From NCBI RefSeq assembly GCF_023516505.1, contig NZ_JAMGBB010000001.1, positions 2,217,001 through 2,281,000 of the forward strand: a stretch of DNA of 64,000 nucleotides. Reading direction: 5' to 3'. The notes under the pieces were generated by a model. The model did no database searches, was not told the origin of the DNA, and saw only the letters and a list, made by a program, of their open reading frames with translations. Source of the stretch: Sphingomonas brevis (GTDB lineage Bacteria > Pseudomonadota > Alphaproteobacteria > Sphingomonadales > Sphingomonadaceae). This document shows, piece by piece, positions 53,690 through 61,349 of the stretch (the first letter of the stretch is position 1; every line of letters starts with the position of its first letter). The translations under genes were made by a program, and so were the position numbers.

Positions 53690-53923
53690 ATGCTTCATCA
53701 AGCACCGGCAAAAGCCCGGCACGGCCTCTACCCCGGTCAAGCCGATCCCGGGTTTCGGTTCGTCCAGTTTCTGGAGTGGTTTGGGTTGGCATGGAACATA
53801 CACGTTCCCCACAACCTTCCGCCGCGGTCCGCAATTACGCCATTGACCGACCGCGCGCTTAGTATCGCGGCGCCTGGCCAGGAAGCATTGTCACGAGAAT
53901 GGGCGCACGCACATCAACGATGA
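53690..53923 (+). CDS. Short ORF in frame after the TGA of the previous gene
   Basis: The frame of the previous gene continues after its TGA (53627-53629) with high-GC3, coding-like codons to a stop at 53921-53923. The extension would be 97 residues (RELLFSYGPGQADAPSRFEA and, further on, FRFVQFLEWFGLAWNIHVP). The first ATG in it is at 53690 (77 aa). It may be a separate small gene that lost its start, or the tail of a gene cut by a stop mutation. No family recognised. Confidence 0.45.
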   Translation: MLHQAPAKARHGLYPGQADPGFRFVQFLEWFGLAWNIHVPHNLPPRSAITPLTDRALSIAAPGQEALSREWAHAHQR

Positions 53924-54080
53924 GCTAATGGTGATTCATGCGTGACCATCTTCAGTGGGGTTGGGACTTCTCTACCCCACTCACCACCCCACTATCTGAC
54001 ATCGGTTCCAGAGGCGGTTGTGGGCATGCGCTGGCAGTCCCTGGCGGAACATGAACGAGGTTATCTCTTTGGCGGACAAT

Positions 54081-54105
54081 AAAAATCCCGGAGAAATCCG
54101 GGATT
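54081..54105 (-). terminator. Intrinsic terminator, minus strand
   Basis: Read on the minus strand: AATCCCGG, loop ATTTCT, CCGGGATT, then a T5 run. It lies 15 bp downstream of a tRNA 3'-end-like sequence on the same strand, which is the normal place for a tRNA gene terminator. Confidence 0.8.
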
Positions 54106-54119
54106 CGAAGGATCGTTTC

Positions 54120-54133
54120 TGGCGGAGACGGAG
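54120..54133 (-). repeat. att-like tRNA 3'-end fragment (CTCCGTCTCCGCCA)
   Basis: On the minus strand CTCCGTCTCCGCCA looks like the end of a serine- or leucine-type tRNA with CCA, followed by a terminator, but no tRNA body lies upstream of it. Instead the integrase gene follows 195 bp away. This is the pattern of an element inserted into a tRNA 3' end, with the intact tRNA expected at the other end of the element. Confidence 0.6.
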
Positions 54134-54327
54134 TCCGCAATGGGCTTAGTTTCCGTCGCGTCCGTAATGATCCATAGCAGCCCGAAGCTGCACAACATAT
54201 CGACACTATTTCAAATGGTTACTGCAGTGACTGACAGCGCGCTGGCCTGCGATGAGTGCATATCGATCCATTGCAATCCATCCCGATCCGCTGTATTTTT
54301 GTATGGTGGATTGTATGGAGAACGACA

Positions 54328-55653
54328 ATGGTACGGCCCCTCGCACGCCTATCACCTATTGAAGTGGACCGCCTTGCGAAGCTGCCAGGTGACAAGACGC
54401 GCCTCTACTGCGACGGGGGTGGCCTCTACCTTTGCGTCGATAAGCGGGGCGGTGTTGGACCAGACGGGCAGCGTCGCGCGGGTTCTGCAAGCTGGATGTT
54501 CCGCTACATGATTGACGGCAATGCCCGCACGATGGGCCTTGGGGCCTATCCGACCGTCGGCCTCGCCAAGGCCCGCAGGAAGGCGACCGAAGCCAGAGAG
54601 GCTCTATCCGATGGGCATGATCCACTGGACCTGCGAAACGCCGCACGCGCGTCGAAGCAGCTGGCGCGGGCCACGGCGATGACGTTTCGAGAGGCGGCTG
54701 AAGTCTACATTGCGTCCAAGCAGGACGAGTGGAAGAACGCCAAGCACGCCGAGCAATGGCCATCGACGCTTAAGGCCTATGCTTACCCAATCATCGGCGA
54801 CGTATCGATTGCCGATATCGACAATGCCGCCGTGCTCCGGGTCCTGCAGCAGGACGTGACGGCTACCGACGGGAAGTCGACTGAGCGCCTGTGGACCGCC
54901 AAGCCAGAGACCGCCAGCCGTTTGCGTGGTAGGCTGGAAGCGGTCCTAGGCTGGGCTATTGCCGGGGGCCGCCGCACTGCTGAAAATTGCGCCCGCTGGG
55001 ACATCCTCAAGCATCAGCTCCCCGCCAAGACCAAGCTGCCAAGGGGCAGGGTCAAACACCATGCAGCGCTGCCCATCGACGCCATGCCTGAATTCATGCC
55101 GCGACTGCGCGAGGCTGAGGGCATGGGAGCTCGTGCGCTGGAATTCGCCATTCTCACGGCCGCTAGGTCCGGCGAGGTTCGGGGCGCGCGATGGGCAGAG
55201 ATCGATCTGAAGGCCAAGGTTTGGAATGTGCCGGGTTCGCGCATGAAAGCCGGCCGGGATCATCGTGTCCCGCTATCGTCGGCCGCTGTGACTCTCTTGC
55301 AAACTCTGCCGCGCGGCGAGGCCAATGATCTTGTATTCTTGGCGCCCAAGGGCGGCATGCTGTCCGATACGACGCTTTCAGCCGTCTTGCGTCGGATGAA
55401 AGTCGACGCAGTGCCGCATGGGATCGCCCGAAGCACATTTAGGGATTGGGGGTCGGAGCGAACCAATTTCCCGAGCGAAATGCTGGAAATGGCGCTGGCG
55501 CACACTGTCAGCAACAAGGTTGAGGCGGCCTACCGTCGTGGCGATCTGTTCGAAAAACGTCGCGCCCTCATGGACGCTTGGGCGGCCTTCATTGCTTCGC
55601 CGGTTTCCAACAGCAATGTCACCGACTTAGCGATCGCCAGAGGTTTGCCATGA
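54328..55653 (+). CDS. Tyrosine integrase (P4 type)
   Basis: A 441-aa integrase with the DUF4102-like N-terminus (LARLSPIEVDRLAKLPGDKT). Catalytic residues are AARSGEVRG (first Arg), VPHGIARSTFRDWGSE (His and Arg, with one extra residue compared with the HGFR type) and KVEAAYRRGDLFEKRR (Tyr). It is about 35% longer in the middle linker than the first island's integrase but of the same subfamily at the C-terminus. The ATG at 54328 begins the recognisable domain. It should act at the tRNA 3' end. Confidence 0.93.
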   Translation: MVRPLARLSPIEVDRLAKLPGDKTRLYCDGGGLYLCVDKRGGVGPDGQRRAGSASWMFRYMIDGNARTMGLGAYPTVGLAKARRKATEAREALSDGHDPLDLRNAARASKQLARATAMTFREAAEVYIASKQDEWKNAKHAEQWPSTLKAYAYPIIGDVSIADIDNAAVLRVLQQDVTATDGKSTERLWTAKPETASRLRGRLEAVLGWAIAGGRRTAENCARWDILKHQLPAKTKLPRGRVKHHAALPIDAMPEFMPRLREAEGMGARALEFAILTAARSGEVRGARWAEIDLKAKVWNVPGSRMKAGRDHRVPLSSAAVTLLQTLPRGEANDLVFLAPKGGMLSDTTLSAVLRRMKVDAVPHGIARSTFRDWGSERTNFPSEMLEMALAHTVSNKVEAAYRRGDLFEKRRALMDAWAAFIASPVSNSNVTDLAIARGLP

Positions 55654-55706
55654 TCACAAATAGCCCCCTCTGGACAAGGCTCCTATCGGTTCTATACTGC
55701 TGACGA

Positions 55707-55791
55707 CCCCGTATGACCGAACGGGCAGATGGACCCCCTCGGGGGCAGACGGAACCCCTTCTGGGGCAAGAATGGACGCCCCTTTTTGGGC
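55707..55791 (+). repeat. Four serial GC hairpins between int and alpA-like gene
   Basis: Four short stem-loops in a row, spaced by 17-25 bp: CCCGT/ACGGG (55708-55725), CCCCC/GGGGG (55734-55745), CCCC/GGGG (55755-55766) and GCCC/GGGC (55778-55791). Each of the last three is preceded by GGA. They lie in the 170-bp leader of the AlpA-like gene. Candidate binding array for the excisionase or a regulator, or an RNA structure. Confidence 0.55.
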
Positions 55792-55823
55792 ATGCAGGTC
55801 TCCCCAATACACGGAAGACACCC

Positions 55824-56012
55824 ATGCCTTTCCCAGTTCACTCGGGCGCACTCGACGTGCGTTCCTTTTGCAAACTCTACGACGTTGGCCGCTCGAAGGT
55901 CTTTGAATTGCTCGCCAGCCGCGAACTTCAAGCGAAGCGTTTCGGCGGCAAGGTCTTGATCAGCGCCGCGGAAGCGGAACGTTGGTTCAACAGTCTGCCC
56001 GAGCGCAATTAG
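55824..56012 (+). CDS. AlpA/excisionase-like helix-turn-helix protein
   Basis: A 62-aa MerR-superfamily domain: LDVRSFCKLYDVGRSKVFEL, then LASRELQAKRFGGKVLISAA and EAERWFNSL. The ATG at 55824 has GGAAG eight bases upstream. It is placed after the integrase, as expected for a recombination directionality factor or int activator. The frame is open to 55713, but that part translates the hairpin array. Confidence 0.85.
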   Translation: MPFPVHSGALDVRSFCKLYDVGRSKVFELLASRELQAKRFGGKVLISAAEAERWFNSLPERN

Positions 56013-56173
56013 CTGCGGCCCCGGATAGTGGTGCAACCTCCCCTTGGGCGACTCTCGCGGCACTTCAGCTCGACGCCGCGCCAGAGCAGATCGTTTCGCC
56101 CAACACTCAAGCGGACGGCGAGTCCTATAGCACGGGCACTCCGGACCCAATTCAAAAGGAATCGGTCACGTGA
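55982..56173 (+). CDS. Possible small protein between alpA-like gene and 56170
   Basis: A TTG-initiated open frame of 63 codons, overlapping the AlpA-like gene by 31 bp and the next gene by four (GTGA). The C-terminal half (LAALQLDAAPEQIVSPNTQA) has coding-like codon use. No ATG or GTG start is available, so it may be a remnant or not a gene. Confidence 0.3.
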   Translation: MVQQSARAQLAAAPDSGATSPWATLAALQLDAAPEQIVSPNTQADGESYSTGTPDPIQKESVT

Positions 56174-56502
56174 CCACGGCTCCGAAGTTCTGCATCTACA
56201 GCAACAGTCATTGGCAGGTGACGCGATCCGGCTGGATCGAGACGACCGCTCACTACGGTCGCCAGGAGGGAATCTATCAATTGAAGGCTGCCGATCTCTT
56301 CGCGAGACTCGGCGATAAACACGACTTGGTGCGCCACATGCAGACAAAAGGGTGGGTCAATATGGCCCTTCTGGCGGACGCGGTGCTCGCTGCGCTGCGC
56401 TTGTTGCCAGCTGGGTTCACCCACGGGCGCACCGCTGCTCAAGTTACCCAGGCTTTCATCGACGCCGCGCGCCGCGAGTGTGAAGGCCCGCAGAGTGCCT
56501 AG
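56170..56502 (+). CDS. Hypothetical protein upstream of primase gene
   Basis: A 110-aa protein that starts at GTG 56170. The N-terminal part (FCIYSNSHWQVTRSGWIETT) is beta-rich and the C-terminal part (FTHGRTAAQVTQAFIDAARR) is helical. It overlaps the primase gene by 23 bp, so coexpression is likely. No family recognised. Confidence 0.6.
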   Translation: MTTAPKFCIYSNSHWQVTRSGWIETTAHYGRQEGIYQLKAADLFARLGDKHDLVRHMQTKGWVNMALLADAVLAALRLLPAGFTHGRTAAQVTQAFIDAARRECEGPQSA

Positions 56503-59074
56503 CTTGCCCGATCAGAGTGACGCGGCCGGCCCAAACGATCTCGCCAAGATACTGTCCGGCCGCGCCGCCGCCGAACGGTACGTCGAACTTCTGACGGGCT
56601 TGCCCGGTACTTCCATGTGCTGGCGCGCCTTCCCGGACCCGGAAGACAAGCGCAATGCGCGTGAGCCGGACGGTTCCGCCACCTGGCCCGCATCTGCAGT
56701 AGAGGGAACACTGGATGCGGTGCAGTTTGATATGCACCGCCTGCAAAAGCTCGACTATGGCGTGTACGCCGTGGTCAATGGCGGGGGCCACAGGGATCGC
56801 CAGATTTCCATGGCGCGCGCGGTGCAGGTCGACAAAGACGGCGACAACCATGGCCCCGCCCAGCGGTGGCAGGACGTCCGGTGGCATATGCAGCCGGACT
56901 TCCTGGTGATCGACCCGGCCGACCACTTCCATTGGCATGCATATTGGCTGGTCGCCGCTGACTTCCCGATTGGACGCATCACATCGACTGTGAAGCGCCT
57001 GGCACGGCGCTACGGCTCGGATCCAGTCGTGAGCAACCCGTCGCGCGTCATGCGTGTCCCCGGCTTCAAGCACTTGAAGGAGGGGCCAAGGGAGCGGGTA
57101 CTTGTCGACTTCACGAATGGGGCGGAGGAATGGGAACTCAGCCGAAAATCGGTTGAGCAGGTAACAGCCGGCCTTCCCGAGCTGAATAATGATGACGGCT
57201 CCGGCGGACCAGCGTTGAGGGTGCGCCCTGACTTTGTGCTGGATGACGAATGGCACCTGAGGGAAGCGGCCAAGCGGTTGCACAACTTCAAACCGGCATT
57301 CGATCATAAGCACGGCGTCAATCCCGACGGAAAGGACGGCGACAGCTTCACCGTCTTGACGATCAATTGCCTGGGCGATCTCGGCCTGAGCGCAGAGGGC
57401 GCTTTCGATCTACTGCTGAACGCTAAAGACCCCAAGTCAGACCTCAGCTGGAACGAGCGATGCCAGCCGCCTTGGGAGCCCGAGGCGCTCTGGAAAAAGG
57501 TCGAGAGCGCTTACGCCTCTCGACAAAACGATGTCGGCTGCAAGGCGACAGACGAGCCCTCCAGGCGGTTTCGCGCCTTCGACGAGGCCGGTAGCGGTGC
57601 CGTGGTCGACCTATGGGAAAAGTTCCCGGTCCCGCCATTCCCTATCGAGGCCCTACCGCCGACCTTGCAGGCCTTCGTGACCTTCACCAGCCGCAACCTT
57701 GGCGTTGACCCCTCAGCCGTCGCCCTCGCAGTCCTGATCGTGTGCTCTGGCGCGATCGATCAGCGCATGTCGCTACAGATGGAACGCAACAGCGACGAAT
57801 GGCGCGCTCACCCCGTCCTTTGGGGATTGGTCGTAGGCGACCCTTCGAAAGATAAGAGCCCGGTTTGCCGACGCGCCCTGAAACCGCTGGAGGCGGCCGA
57901 GGCGAAGCTCTTCGAGGAGTACGACGCGCGACGCCGGAGCTGGGCAGCGATCGCTCCTGCCGACAGGAAAGAAATCCCTGCGCCGCCGGAACCGCAGCAG
58001 TACGTCTTTCATCGGATCACGGCGGAGGCGCTGCTCGACAAGCTCGACGAGCAGAAACAGCCCCGCGGCGGCCTGGTATTCGCTGACGAGTGGGCGGGCT
58101 GGCTCGGCGGCATGGCCACCTATGGCAAAAAGGGAGCGGCCTCGGACGCCCGCAGTGTGTGGCTGTCGCTCAACAGCCGCGCCATGTCGAAGACCAACCG
58201 GAAGACGGTCGGCAACTCCCGCGGCGATGCCAGCGTGAGCCTGCTGGCCGGCGTCCAGGAGGACCGCCTGGCCGAACTCGGCAGCATCGAAAGCGACGGC
58301 CTGTTGCAGCGCCACCTTGTGTGCATGATGGGCGACGGCCCCGAAGCCGAAGACCTACCTGACAACGGGGCGCGCGATCGCTACGCGCAATTGATCGATG
58401 CCTTGCTAAAGGTCGCGCCGGCCACCCTCACTCTTTCGGACGAAGCCTATACCGAGACGAGGCGGCTTCAGCAGTTCCTCCGAAACGTCAGCCGTCTGCC
58501 ATTTCAGCGGAAGGGTTTCGTCGGCTTCGTCGGCAAGATGCGTGGAGTCCACGGCGCGTTGATGATCGTGCTGCACCTGGCGGGAGGCCACAGGGTCAAT
58601 GAGCCCCTGAGCAGAACAACGGCCGTCGCAGCATCGGACATCATAGAGCGGTTCGCCCTGTGTCATGCGGAAGCGCTGTACAATTTCCTAGACGGAAGCG
58701 CTTCAGCTGACGATCAGGAATATCTTCAGAGGCTGGGCCGGCATGTACTGGCGGACGACAAGCTGGAATACACGATGCGTGACTTCACCCAGCGCCACAA
58801 GTTCCTTCGTAGCCTGAAGCCGCGTGATCAAGTCGACTGGATAGACCGCTTGATCGGCCTCGGCTATCTTGTGGCTGCCGACAATGATTTCATTCACAAG
58901 AAGTGGTTCGCGGCTCCCCACGCTCGCACGATCATGAAGTATCGGATGGCCGAACTGGCGGCCATCAACAAGGAGACTGACGCAAGGATGAATGCATTGC
59001 GGCGCGGCGATCGCGTACTGCCGCCGGCGTCCCCGAGGCAGACAAGTCGGTATGGCCGCTACGATCGGGAATAA
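56480..59074 (+). CDS. Replication protein: RepB-like primase plus DUF3987 helicase-type domain
   Basis: An 864-aa protein. Residues about 30-230 look like the RepB-type DNA primase domain of plasmids and satellites (DAVQFDMHRLQKLDYGVYAV, NPSRVMRVPGFKHLKEGP). Residues about 360-800 match DUF3987, a helicase-related domain of phage and plasmid primases (WGLVVGDPSKDKSPVCRRAL takes the place of Walker A; PRGGLVFADEWAGWLGGM that of Walker B). This gives the element its own replication start. The GTG at 56480 is used. An inverted-repeat structure lies 36 bp after its stop. Confidence 0.85.
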   Translation: MKARRVPSLPDQSDAAGPNDLAKILSGRAAAERYVELLTGLPGTSMCWRAFPDPEDKRNAREPDGSATWPASAVEGTLDAVQFDMHRLQKLDYGVYAVVNGGGHRDRQISMARAVQVDKDGDNHGPAQRWQDVRWHMQPDFLVIDPADHFHWHAYWLVAADFPIGRITSTVKRLARRYGSDPVVSNPSRVMRVPGFKHLKEGPRERVLVDFTNGAEEWELSRKSVEQVTAGLPELNNDDGSGGPALRVRPDFVLDDEWHLREAAKRLHNFKPAFDHKHGVNPDGKDGDSFTVLTINCLGDLGLSAEGAFDLLLNAKDPKSDLSWNERCQPPWEPEALWKKVESAYASRQNDVGCKATDEPSRRFRAFDEAGSGAVVDLWEKFPVPPFPIEALPPTLQAFVTFTSRNLGVDPSAVALAVLIVCSGAIDQRMSLQMERNSDEWRAHPVLWGLVVGDPSKDKSPVCRRALKPLEAAEAKLFEEYDARRRSWAAIAPADRKEIPAPPEPQQYVFHRITAEALLDKLDEQKQPRGGLVFADEWAGWLGGMATYGKKGAASDARSVWLSLNSRAMSKTNRKTVGNSRGDASVSLLAGVQEDRLAELGSIESDGLLQRHLVCMMGDGPEAEDLPDNGARDRYAQLIDALLKVAPATLTLSDEAYTETRRLQQFLRNVSRLPFQRKGFVGFVGKMRGVHGALMIVLHLAGGHRVNEPLSRTTAVAASDIIERFALCHAEALYNFLDGSASADDQEYLQRLGRHVLADDKLEYTMRDFTQRHKFLRSLKPRDQVDWIDRLIGLGYLVAADNDFIHKKWFAAPHARTIMKYRMAELAAINKETDARMNALRRGDRVLPPASPRQTSRYGRYDRE

Positions 59075-59436
59075 TTAAATTGCAGCCGCTCTCATTTTCA
59101 GAGGGCCAACGTTGTCAATGTTGTTCCTGCGTACGAAGAAGGTAAGAAGAGAGAAAGCCTCTCTCTCCTTAATGCTTGCACCTGGGCGCGCGCTGAACAA
59201 CATCGACAACAGCAGCTAAAATCACAACTTTCCAGATTAAGATTTTTGGGCGGGATTTGATCCAATTCCAACCTCTAAAGTTAAAGATTTCCTTCATTTT
59301 CTGTCGAATATGCCGACCTTAAAAGTTTTAATAATTCTGGTACCAGAAGTCGGTGTTGGAGGCGGAGCCACGGAATTTGCTCGATAGCGGGCGGCTGTCA
59401 TGCCCGCTGCGAGCGATTCTTTTGGGGTCATGCAGC
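59075..59436. other. 362-bp AT-rich gap with nested inverted repeats
   Basis: No gene is supported. GTTGTCAATGTTGTT (59111-59125) and AACAACATCGACAAC (59196-59210) form a 15-bp inverted repeat with one mismatch, enclosing a purine-pyrimidine hairpin AGAGAG/CTCTCT near 59149-59166. The region is much richer in AT than its surroundings and follows the replication gene, so it is a candidate origin of replication or a strong 3' end. Confidence 0.5.
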
Positions 59437-59838
59437 CTAGTGCGGCCGGGCCCGTTCCCAGGCGGCCTTAGCATCGTCGGCTCGATCCTGTGCCCGCTGA
59501 TAGCGCTTCTCAAGCACGCTTTGGGTCTCCACTTGCAGGGCGATCCGCGGCATTTCCCGCATGCAGCTGGCGCTACAGGTCCCCTTGGGGAATTGCATGA
59601 CAGCTCCACACTTCGCGATGATCGCTTTGGCGACGGCCTCCGCTGGTGCCGTACCATCATCTCGGCTTTCCATGTCGCTGGTGCATCCGGATCGCGCCAG
59701 TGTCTGGCCGACGGCCCTGTCTTGCTCCGCACGCTGCGCTAAGGCGGCAGGGCTGTGCGCCTTATGATGGCCGTAACTGGCGAATGCGATCCATCCGCCT
59801 ATCCAAAGGGTCAAAGCGGCTAGATCCCCTCGGGTCAT
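59437..59838 (-). CDS. Small membrane-anchored hypothetical protein
   Basis: A 133-aa protein with one N-terminal membrane helix (LAALTLWIGGWIAFASYGHH) and a helical, cysteine-containing periplasmic part (KCGAVMQFPKGTCSASCMRE). The start overlaps the next upstream gene by four bases (ATGA). Two coupled small membrane proteins in this place resemble spanin- or holin-like pairs in layout only; no motif proves lysis function. Confidence 0.6.
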   Translation of the reverse strand: MTRGDLAALTLWIGGWIAFASYGHHKAHSPAALAQRAEQDRAVGQTLARSGCTSDMESRDDGTAPAEAVAKAIIAKCGAVMQFPKGTCSASCMREMPRIALQVETQSVLEKRYQRAQDRADDAKAAWERARPH

Positions 59839-60035
59839 GGCCGAACTTCCGCATTGCAGATCCGCCGCGCCTCGTCTGCGGCGTAGTCCTTCATGTCGGC
59901 CAGACATTGACGCATGGCGGCGGTGTAGACCTCGGAACGCGTGCGCCAGGCCATGACACCTGGCCACGCGACCCACGCCACGGCCAGCGCTACGGCTCCG
60001 ACAATGGCCCAAAGGGCGAGCTTGTGTCGACGCAC
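59835..60035 (-). CDS. Small single-helix membrane protein
   Basis: A 66-aa protein: basic start MRRHKLALWAIVGAVALAVA, one membrane helix, then a polar tail with two cysteines (MRQCLADMKDYAADEARRIC). Overlaps the downstream 59437-59838 gene by four bases. No family recognised. Confidence 0.6.
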   Translation of the reverse strand: MRRHKLALWAIVGAVALAVAWVAWPGVMAWRTRSEVYTAAMRQCLADMKDYAADEARRICNAEVRP

Positions 60036-60130
60036 CCCATCATCCCCATTTCGACGTCGCGCCGAGCAGCTAGCACATTGCTAGGTATATGCTGTCGACG
60101 TAAACGCATCAATCCCCGAGCGTTTGCGCC

Positions 60131-60358
60131 ATGGCGGCGGGCGCAACGAATAATCTGCGGAATGTGCTTGCCACCAACATGCGGCGCCGACGCGCTGAAC
60201 TGGGCCTGAGCCAGGAGGTTCTAGGCGACGAGGCCGGCCTGCACCGGACCTTCATCGGCGCGGTTGAGCGCAGCGAGACCAACATATCGTTGGACAATTT
60301 GGAGCGGTTGGCCGTGGCGCTCAAGATCGACGGCTGGCAACTGCTAAAGCCCCGATAG
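60131..60358 (+). CDS. XRE-family transcriptional regulator
   Basis: A 75-aa Cro/C1-type protein: LRNVLATNMRRRRAELGLSQ, then EVLGDEAGLHRTFIGAVERS and ETNISLDNLERLAVALKI. Divergent from the two small membrane protein genes, which it may repress. A plausible maintenance regulator for the element. Confidence 0.88.
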   Translation: MAAGATNNLRNVLATNMRRRRAELGLSQEVLGDEAGLHRTFIGAVERSETNISLDNLERLAVALKIDGWQLLKPR

Positions 60359-60643
60359 CCCTGCGATCGTGCCGTCCGCTAATGGCAGCTTTCAACCTTT
60401 ATCGGCCATTGCGTACGAGATGGAGCAGTCGGAGTATTGTGACCGCGTGTGGCGCCCTGTGGCACCCCTCCACAGTCGAGAAACTACTTGCAAGGCCTAG
60501 AGCCACCAAAGCATGAGGTCGCATGTTCGAATCCTGCCGGGCGCGCCAGTTTATCGTCGTTTTCAGCCGATTTCTTGTGTGTCGGTTGGACACTCAAAAT
60601 TGGCTGGGTGCCGTATGGGTGTCCACGTGTAGGAGTCGAAGGA
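60359..60643. other. 285-bp gap with degenerate repeat and tRNA 3' end copy
   Basis: Contains a degenerate palindromic repeat copy near 60379-60411 (AATGGC...GCTTTCAACC...CGGCCATT), the tRNA-Arg-like 3' end at 60515-60548 and the ribosome site AGGAG (60631) of the next gene. No other coding frame is convincing. Confidence 0.5.
60515..60548 (+). repeat. tRNA-Arg-like 3' end fragment (att remnant)
   Basis: GAGGTCGCATGTTCGAATCC (60515-60534) then TGCCGGGCGCGCCA (60535-60548) reads as the T arm, acceptor and CCA of a tRNA-Arg type gene. The T stem has one mismatch, and there is no 5' half or anticodon arm upstream. It is therefore not a tRNA but a likely att copy left by an integration event at a tRNA-Arg elsewhere. 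Confidence 0.6.
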
Positions 60644-61333
60644 ATGGGCGAGGCGAAGAGGCGGCAGGCAGGGCCACAGATCATCCACCACCACACGAGC
60701 ACGCTGCGCACCAACCAACTTTGGATGAGCGGCCAAGTGCTGCCTGAAGGCAAAATGCCGCCAGCGTTCCACCCACAGCTAGGACAAATTCATACCGACG
60801 CCTTCTTTCGCCGGCCGATGAAGGACTTCCCGCCTGTGGTGTGGCTGACTGAAGAGATCGACGTGCCGAAGTGCCTGATCTCAACGCGCGTACGCTTTAC
60901 AAGCAAGGACACCGGCAAAGAGGTGGCTGGCCTCGACATCAATGAAGGTGTGGCCAACGCCGTCGCGCTCAATCGTGTCTCGTTCGGCTTCGTCGCGGCC
61001 GACATTGGTGCGATCCGTTGGCTGGATCATCCCGGCTACAGCACTGGCGAGGGGCAGGAACTCAACGAGACTGCCCGAGAGGCTGGTGACGACCCCGATC
61101 GTTCGTGGGTATCCGAGGCCCCGATTGATTTGATGAGCATGGTCGAGCTTCGGGTCTCCTGGAGCATCTCGAAACCGAAGCTGCTGCGCGAGGACGCCTA
61201 TCTTCGGAAGGCCAAAGAACTGATCCAAACGTGCCGGGACAATCCGGGCGCCTATGTGCCGCCGACATGGCTGACCCCCGACCAGGCGCGAGCACTTGCG
61301 GCTCGCCTCGGCGTTCCCGTCCACAACCGCTAA
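60644..61333 (+). CDS. Hypothetical protein with MGEAKRR start
   Basis: A 229-aa soluble protein. The N-terminus (MGEAKRRQAGPQIIHHHTS) is the MGEAKRR-type start common to several unknown proteobacterial proteins. A beta-rich middle (CLISTRVRFTSKDTGKEVAG) and a C-terminal helical part follow. The ATG at 60644 has AGGAG upstream; the frame extends back into the tRNA-like fragment, which is not coding. No function assigned. Confidence 0.7.
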   Translation: MGEAKRRQAGPQIIHHHTSTLRTNQLWMSGQVLPEGKMPPAFHPQLGQIHTDAFFRRPMKDFPPVVWLTEEIDVPKCLISTRVRFTSKDTGKEVAGLDINEGVANAVALNRVSFGFVAADIGAIRWLDHPGYSTGEGQELNETAREAGDDPDRSWVSEAPIDLMSMVELRVSWSISKPKLLREDAYLRKAKELIQTCRDNPGAYVPPTWLTPDQARALAARLGVPVHNR

Positions 61334-61349
61334 TCTTCGGGGATCGGTC

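Larger units (their letters stand above)
53924..54327. other. 404-bp gap: boundary of second element
   Basis: No gene is supported here. It holds the minus-strand terminator (54081-54105) and the tRNA 3'-end-like sequence (54120-54133), then the leader of the integrase gene. A GGGGTTGGGACTT...CCCCACTCACC region near 53957-53993 can form hairpins. Confidence 0.7.

Noticed and set aside
53626-53862. 78-codon frame from ATG 53626 overlapping the previous stop
   Set aside because: The ATGA overlap is attractive, but codon third positions are not GC-rich and the parallel frame from 53630 looks coding instead.
55619-55851. Minus-strand frames with repeated PKxGVxS-like phrases
   Set aside because: They simply translate the hairpin array; no start signal or conserved domain.
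60475-60550. Possible tRNA gene ending at 60548
   Set aside because: Only the T arm and acceptor 3' strand are present; no matching 5' acceptor, D arm or anticodon stem. Kept as an att remnant.
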